NCBI GenBank assembly: GCA_023245475.1 | Contig: JAHFKF010000073.1 | Location: 1-6,702, forward strand | Direction of reading: 5' to 3' | Source: Candidatus Levyibacteriota bacterium | Lineage (GTDB): Bacteria; Patescibacteriota; Microgenomatia; Levybacterales; UBA12049 | Length of the DNA stretch: 6,702 nucleotides | In this document: positions 4,976 through 6,702 of the stretch, piece by piece | Position numbering within the stretch: the stretch's first letter is position 1 | How the letters are laid out: the number at the start of each line of letters is the position of its first letter | Notes under the pieces: model-generated | What the model was told of the DNA's origin: nothing | What the model saw: the letters and a program-made list of their open reading frames with translations, nothing else | Databases searched by the model: none | Made by a program: the position numbers and the translations under genes

Positions 4976-4983
4976 CCTTCTCT

Positions 4984-5751
4984 ATGTCACGGACGGAAAG
5001 AAAATTTACTCCAATCAGCGAATTAGATGGTCAAACCGTCGAATTTGGTAAAAAGAACAAAAAAATGGTTGTCTTTGATTTTCATGCATTACCTAAATTT
5101 GAGGATGCTACCAGTCAGGATCTTTTAGGAGAAGGTATTGGTGTAAATCTACGAGCAGTAAACCGACGATGTAAAATTAATGACATAGATAATCTCCACA
5201 TCAAGATAGCCGGTGGAGAGACTTCCAGCACATCAGTAATGCCAATTGGTAGTAACCTCGATGGGACAGGACTTGCAGGAATGATTAGTAGAGCAAGTCT
5301 TGTAAGTACATATACAACAGAAAAAACATCTAATAATCTTCAAATCAATCTTAACATGAGTGAAATAGATAAGCGATTAACTGACCAAAATATCCCAATT
5401 CGATCAACTAATGGTCTTTCAGCAGAATTAAATAAAGCACTTGAGTTTGCCTTTATAGAGCAACAATGGAACACGTTTAAAACAATGCCTAATTATGTTT
5501 ATGGATTGCTCCCTCCGCTTGGTGTATCAACTGAGTTAGCTTTTGAACCTGGATTTAGAGAACATCCATACTTTACAGCCGTTTGCTATCTTGCTACTGA
5601 ACTGTTAGTACAAGGCATCATCCCGCAGGCAAGGACTACACATAATGCACAGTTCTTACCTCTTTGGAGAACGCTCACAAGCGTTGGCGTTGGAAGCAAA
5701 GATACAATCCTGGGAACACAAAGTCTGGTGCGGGCATTGCCTCAAAAGTAA
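4984..5751 (+). CDS. Unrecognised tandem-paralogue family, copy 2, intact
   Basis: This 255-residue protein is of unknown family. Residues 1-130 look strand-rich (FGKKNKKMVVFDFHALPKF, LHIKIAGGETSSTSVMPIG, LQINLNMSEIDKRL). About 144-170 is an amphipathic helical stretch. The C-terminal third has two moderately hydrophobic segments (YVYGLLPPLGVSTELAF, 171-187; PYFTAVCYLATELLVQGII, 195-213) and a basic-ended tail, KDTILGTQSLVRALPQK. Both termini are the parts best conserved with copy 1, hinting at interaction or targeting roles. No signal peptide and no catalytic motif that I recognise. It is a single-gene unit with its own strong, operator-bearing promoter, so it is probably regulated. The start is confirmed by the match with copy 1 and by the -10 box 8 nt upstream. 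Confidence 0.85.
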   Translation: MSRTERKFTPISELDGQTVEFGKKNKKMVVFDFHALPKFEDATSQDLLGEGIGVNLRAVNRRCKINDIDNLHIKIAGGETSSTSVMPIGSNLDGTGLAGMISRASLVSTYTTEKTSNNLQINLNMSEIDKRLTDQNIPIRSTNGLSAELNKALEFAFIEQQWNTFKTMPNYVYGLLPPLGVSTELAFEPGFREHPYFTAVCYLATELLVQGIIPQARTTHNAQFLPLWRTLTSVGVGSKDTILGTQSLVRALPQK

Positions 5752-5799
5752 CGTAGTATTACCAAATAGTATACCTAACCTATAGAAATTCCACAAGAC

Positions 5800-5828
5800 T
5801 GTACAAGGATCATTTCTTCTGATAGTAT
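5800..5828 (+). promoter_or_regulatory. purA promoter
   Basis: TGTACA (5800-5805, 4 of 6 to TTGACA), 17 nt, and TAGTAT (5823-5828) lie 8 nt before the purA ATG. The -10 sits in a small inverted repeat, TGATA-G-TATCA (5820-5830), which might be an operator but is short enough to be chance. No clear terminator is visible between copy 2 and purA (5752-5836). Confidence 0.45.
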
Positions 5829-5836
5829 CACATTGT

Positions 5837-6702
5837 ATGAAACAACAAGGCTTTGCAGATGTACTGATTGGTCTTCAATTTGGTGACGAAGGAAAGGCTC
5901 GCGTCATTGATACCTTGGCCAAAAACTATGACATAATTGCTAGGTTTAATGGCGGCGCGAACGCAGGACATACCATCGAAAAAGGCAACATCAAAATCGC
6001 TCTTCATCAAATCCCTTCAGGAATTTTTTATCCAAAGATGACGCTGTATATCGGGTCAGGATGTGTCATCAATGTTGAAAAACTTGCTGATGAAATAGAA
6101 ACAGTTAATGAGATGAAGTTTGATTTGACCAAGAGACTTAAGATTTCTTCGCAAGCAAGCATCGTCCAACCACATCATATTCTTCTTGATACAATGCTTG
6201 GTAAATCAATAGGCACTACGAAGAATGGCATTGGCCCAGCATATGCAGATCGCGCTATGAGAATGTATGAAGATCGAGTAGTCAACATCAGACTTGCTGA
6301 TTTGTTTGATGACCCAAAGCATTACTTTGCTGCGATGAAAGTTAATCTCCAAACAATTCAAAAGCAATACAATCTCCCTGATACCGCTGAGAAAACGATC
6401 GTCAAGTTTAAGAAAGCATTTGCAAAGCTCAAGCCCTACATCGAACTCGACCCATTGTATCTAGAAAAGCGGGTAGAGAAGGGAGACAGAATACTTTTTG
6501 AAGGAGCACAATCAGTGATGCTTGATATCACCAAGGGCTCTGTGCCATATGTTACTTCAAGTAATACAATCGCTGCTGCTGCATACACAGGCGGAGATTT
6601 GGCGGTCAAATATCATCGCAAAACAATTGGTGTTGTCAAAGCAATCATGTCTCGAGTCGGCTACGGACCTTTTCCGTCCGAGTTCGGTGGCAGAAAGTCT
6701 GA
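5837..6702 (+). CDS. purA: Adenylosuccinate synthetase (3' end beyond window)
   Basis: PurA joins IMP and aspartate using GTP to make adenylosuccinate, the first committed step to AMP. The visible 288 residues hold the family hallmarks. GLQFGDEGK (12-20) is the phosphate loop with catalytic Asp17. NGGANAGHT (38-46) contains catalytic His45. IGTTKNGIGPAY (125-136) is the IMP-binding loop, FEGAQ (221-225) follows, and then VTSSNT (239-244). Family proteins are about 430 residues, so roughly a third is missing past the right edge. Divergent points are Phe in place of the usual Trp (QFGDEG) and Ala-Arg in place of Gly-Lys after GDEGK. The ATG follows a -10-like box by 8 nt with no Shine-Dalgarno sequence. 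Cytoplasmic housekeeping enzyme. Confidence 0.95.
   Translation, partial: MKQQGFADVLIGLQFGDEGKARVIDTLAKNYDIIARFNGGANAGHTIEKGNIKIALHQIPSGIFYPKMTLYIGSGCVINVEKLADEIETVNEMKFDLTKRLKISSQASIVQPHHILLDTMLGKSIGTTKNGIGPAYADRAMRMYEDRVVNIRLADLFDDPKHYFAAMKVNLQTIQKQYNLPDTAEKTIVKFKKAFAKLKPYIELDPLYLEKRVEKGDRILFEGAQSVMLDITKGSVPYVTSSNTIAAAAYTGGDLAVKYHRKTIGVVKAIMSRVGYGPFPSEFGGRKS

Noticed and set aside
4860..5051. Plus-strand frame of 63 codons between the paralogues
   Set aside because: It runs through the end of copy 1, the copy 2 promoter and palindrome, and the copy 2 start, in a frame different from both.
5828..6010. Minus-strand frame of 60 codons
   Set aside because: It is antisense to the start of purA.
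1..6702. CRISPR array, tRNA, rRNA, insertion sequence or integron attachment site
   Set aside because: No regularly spaced repeats, cloverleaf, transposase or terminal inverted repeats were seen; the 69-bp repeat is explained by gene-end sequence.

Overview
This 6.7-kb window is bacterial, moderately AT-rich and gene-dense. No ribosomal RNA, tRNA or CRISPR sequence is visible, so its taxonomy can only be inferred. Tiny intergenic gaps, missing Shine-Dalgarno sequences, -10 boxes only 6-8 nt before start codons, small unrecognised proteins and a divergent PurA would suit an uncultivated small-genome bacterium such as a Patescibacteria (CPR) member. This is a low-confidence inference. UGA, UAG and UAA all appear to act as stops, so the standard bacterial code fits.

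Layout. (1) Positions 1-1618, minus strand: most of a CPA2/Kef-type cation:proton antiporter with a C-terminal RCK (TrkA-N) domain, cut by the left edge. (2) 1619-2436: an mntA-hepT (MNT-HEPN) toxin-antitoxin pair. It is framed on the left by a relic of a hydrolase/HicA gene-end junction and on the right by a relic of the small zinc-finger-like gene. (3) 2454-4090: an intact unit made of an alpha/beta hydrolase, a convergent hicBA toxin-antitoxin operon and the small C2H2-like gene. (4) 4136-5751: two tandem paralogues of a protein family I do not recognise. The first is interrupted by one in-frame amber codon; the second is intact, with a strong promoter whose spacer is an 18-bp perfect palindrome. 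(5) 5837-end: purA (adenylosuccinate synthetase), cut by the right edge.

The main observation is that regions 2 and 3 look like two tandem copies of one unit (hydrolase, hicA, hicB, zinc-finger gene) in the same order and orientation. In the left copy only the two ends survive as short fossils, and the interior is now a different toxin-antitoxin module, mntA-hepT. Together with the decaying/intact pair in region 4, the window looks like a duplication-and-decay hotspot between two housekeeping-type genes.

Second theme: nearly every transcription unit has a recognisable -10 box 6-8 nt upstream of its ATG, often with a TTGCAT or TTGCAA -35 box about 17 nt further up. This predicts mostly leaderless mRNAs. 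Operator-like inverted repeats lie in the promoter spacers of hicBA and of the second paralogue.
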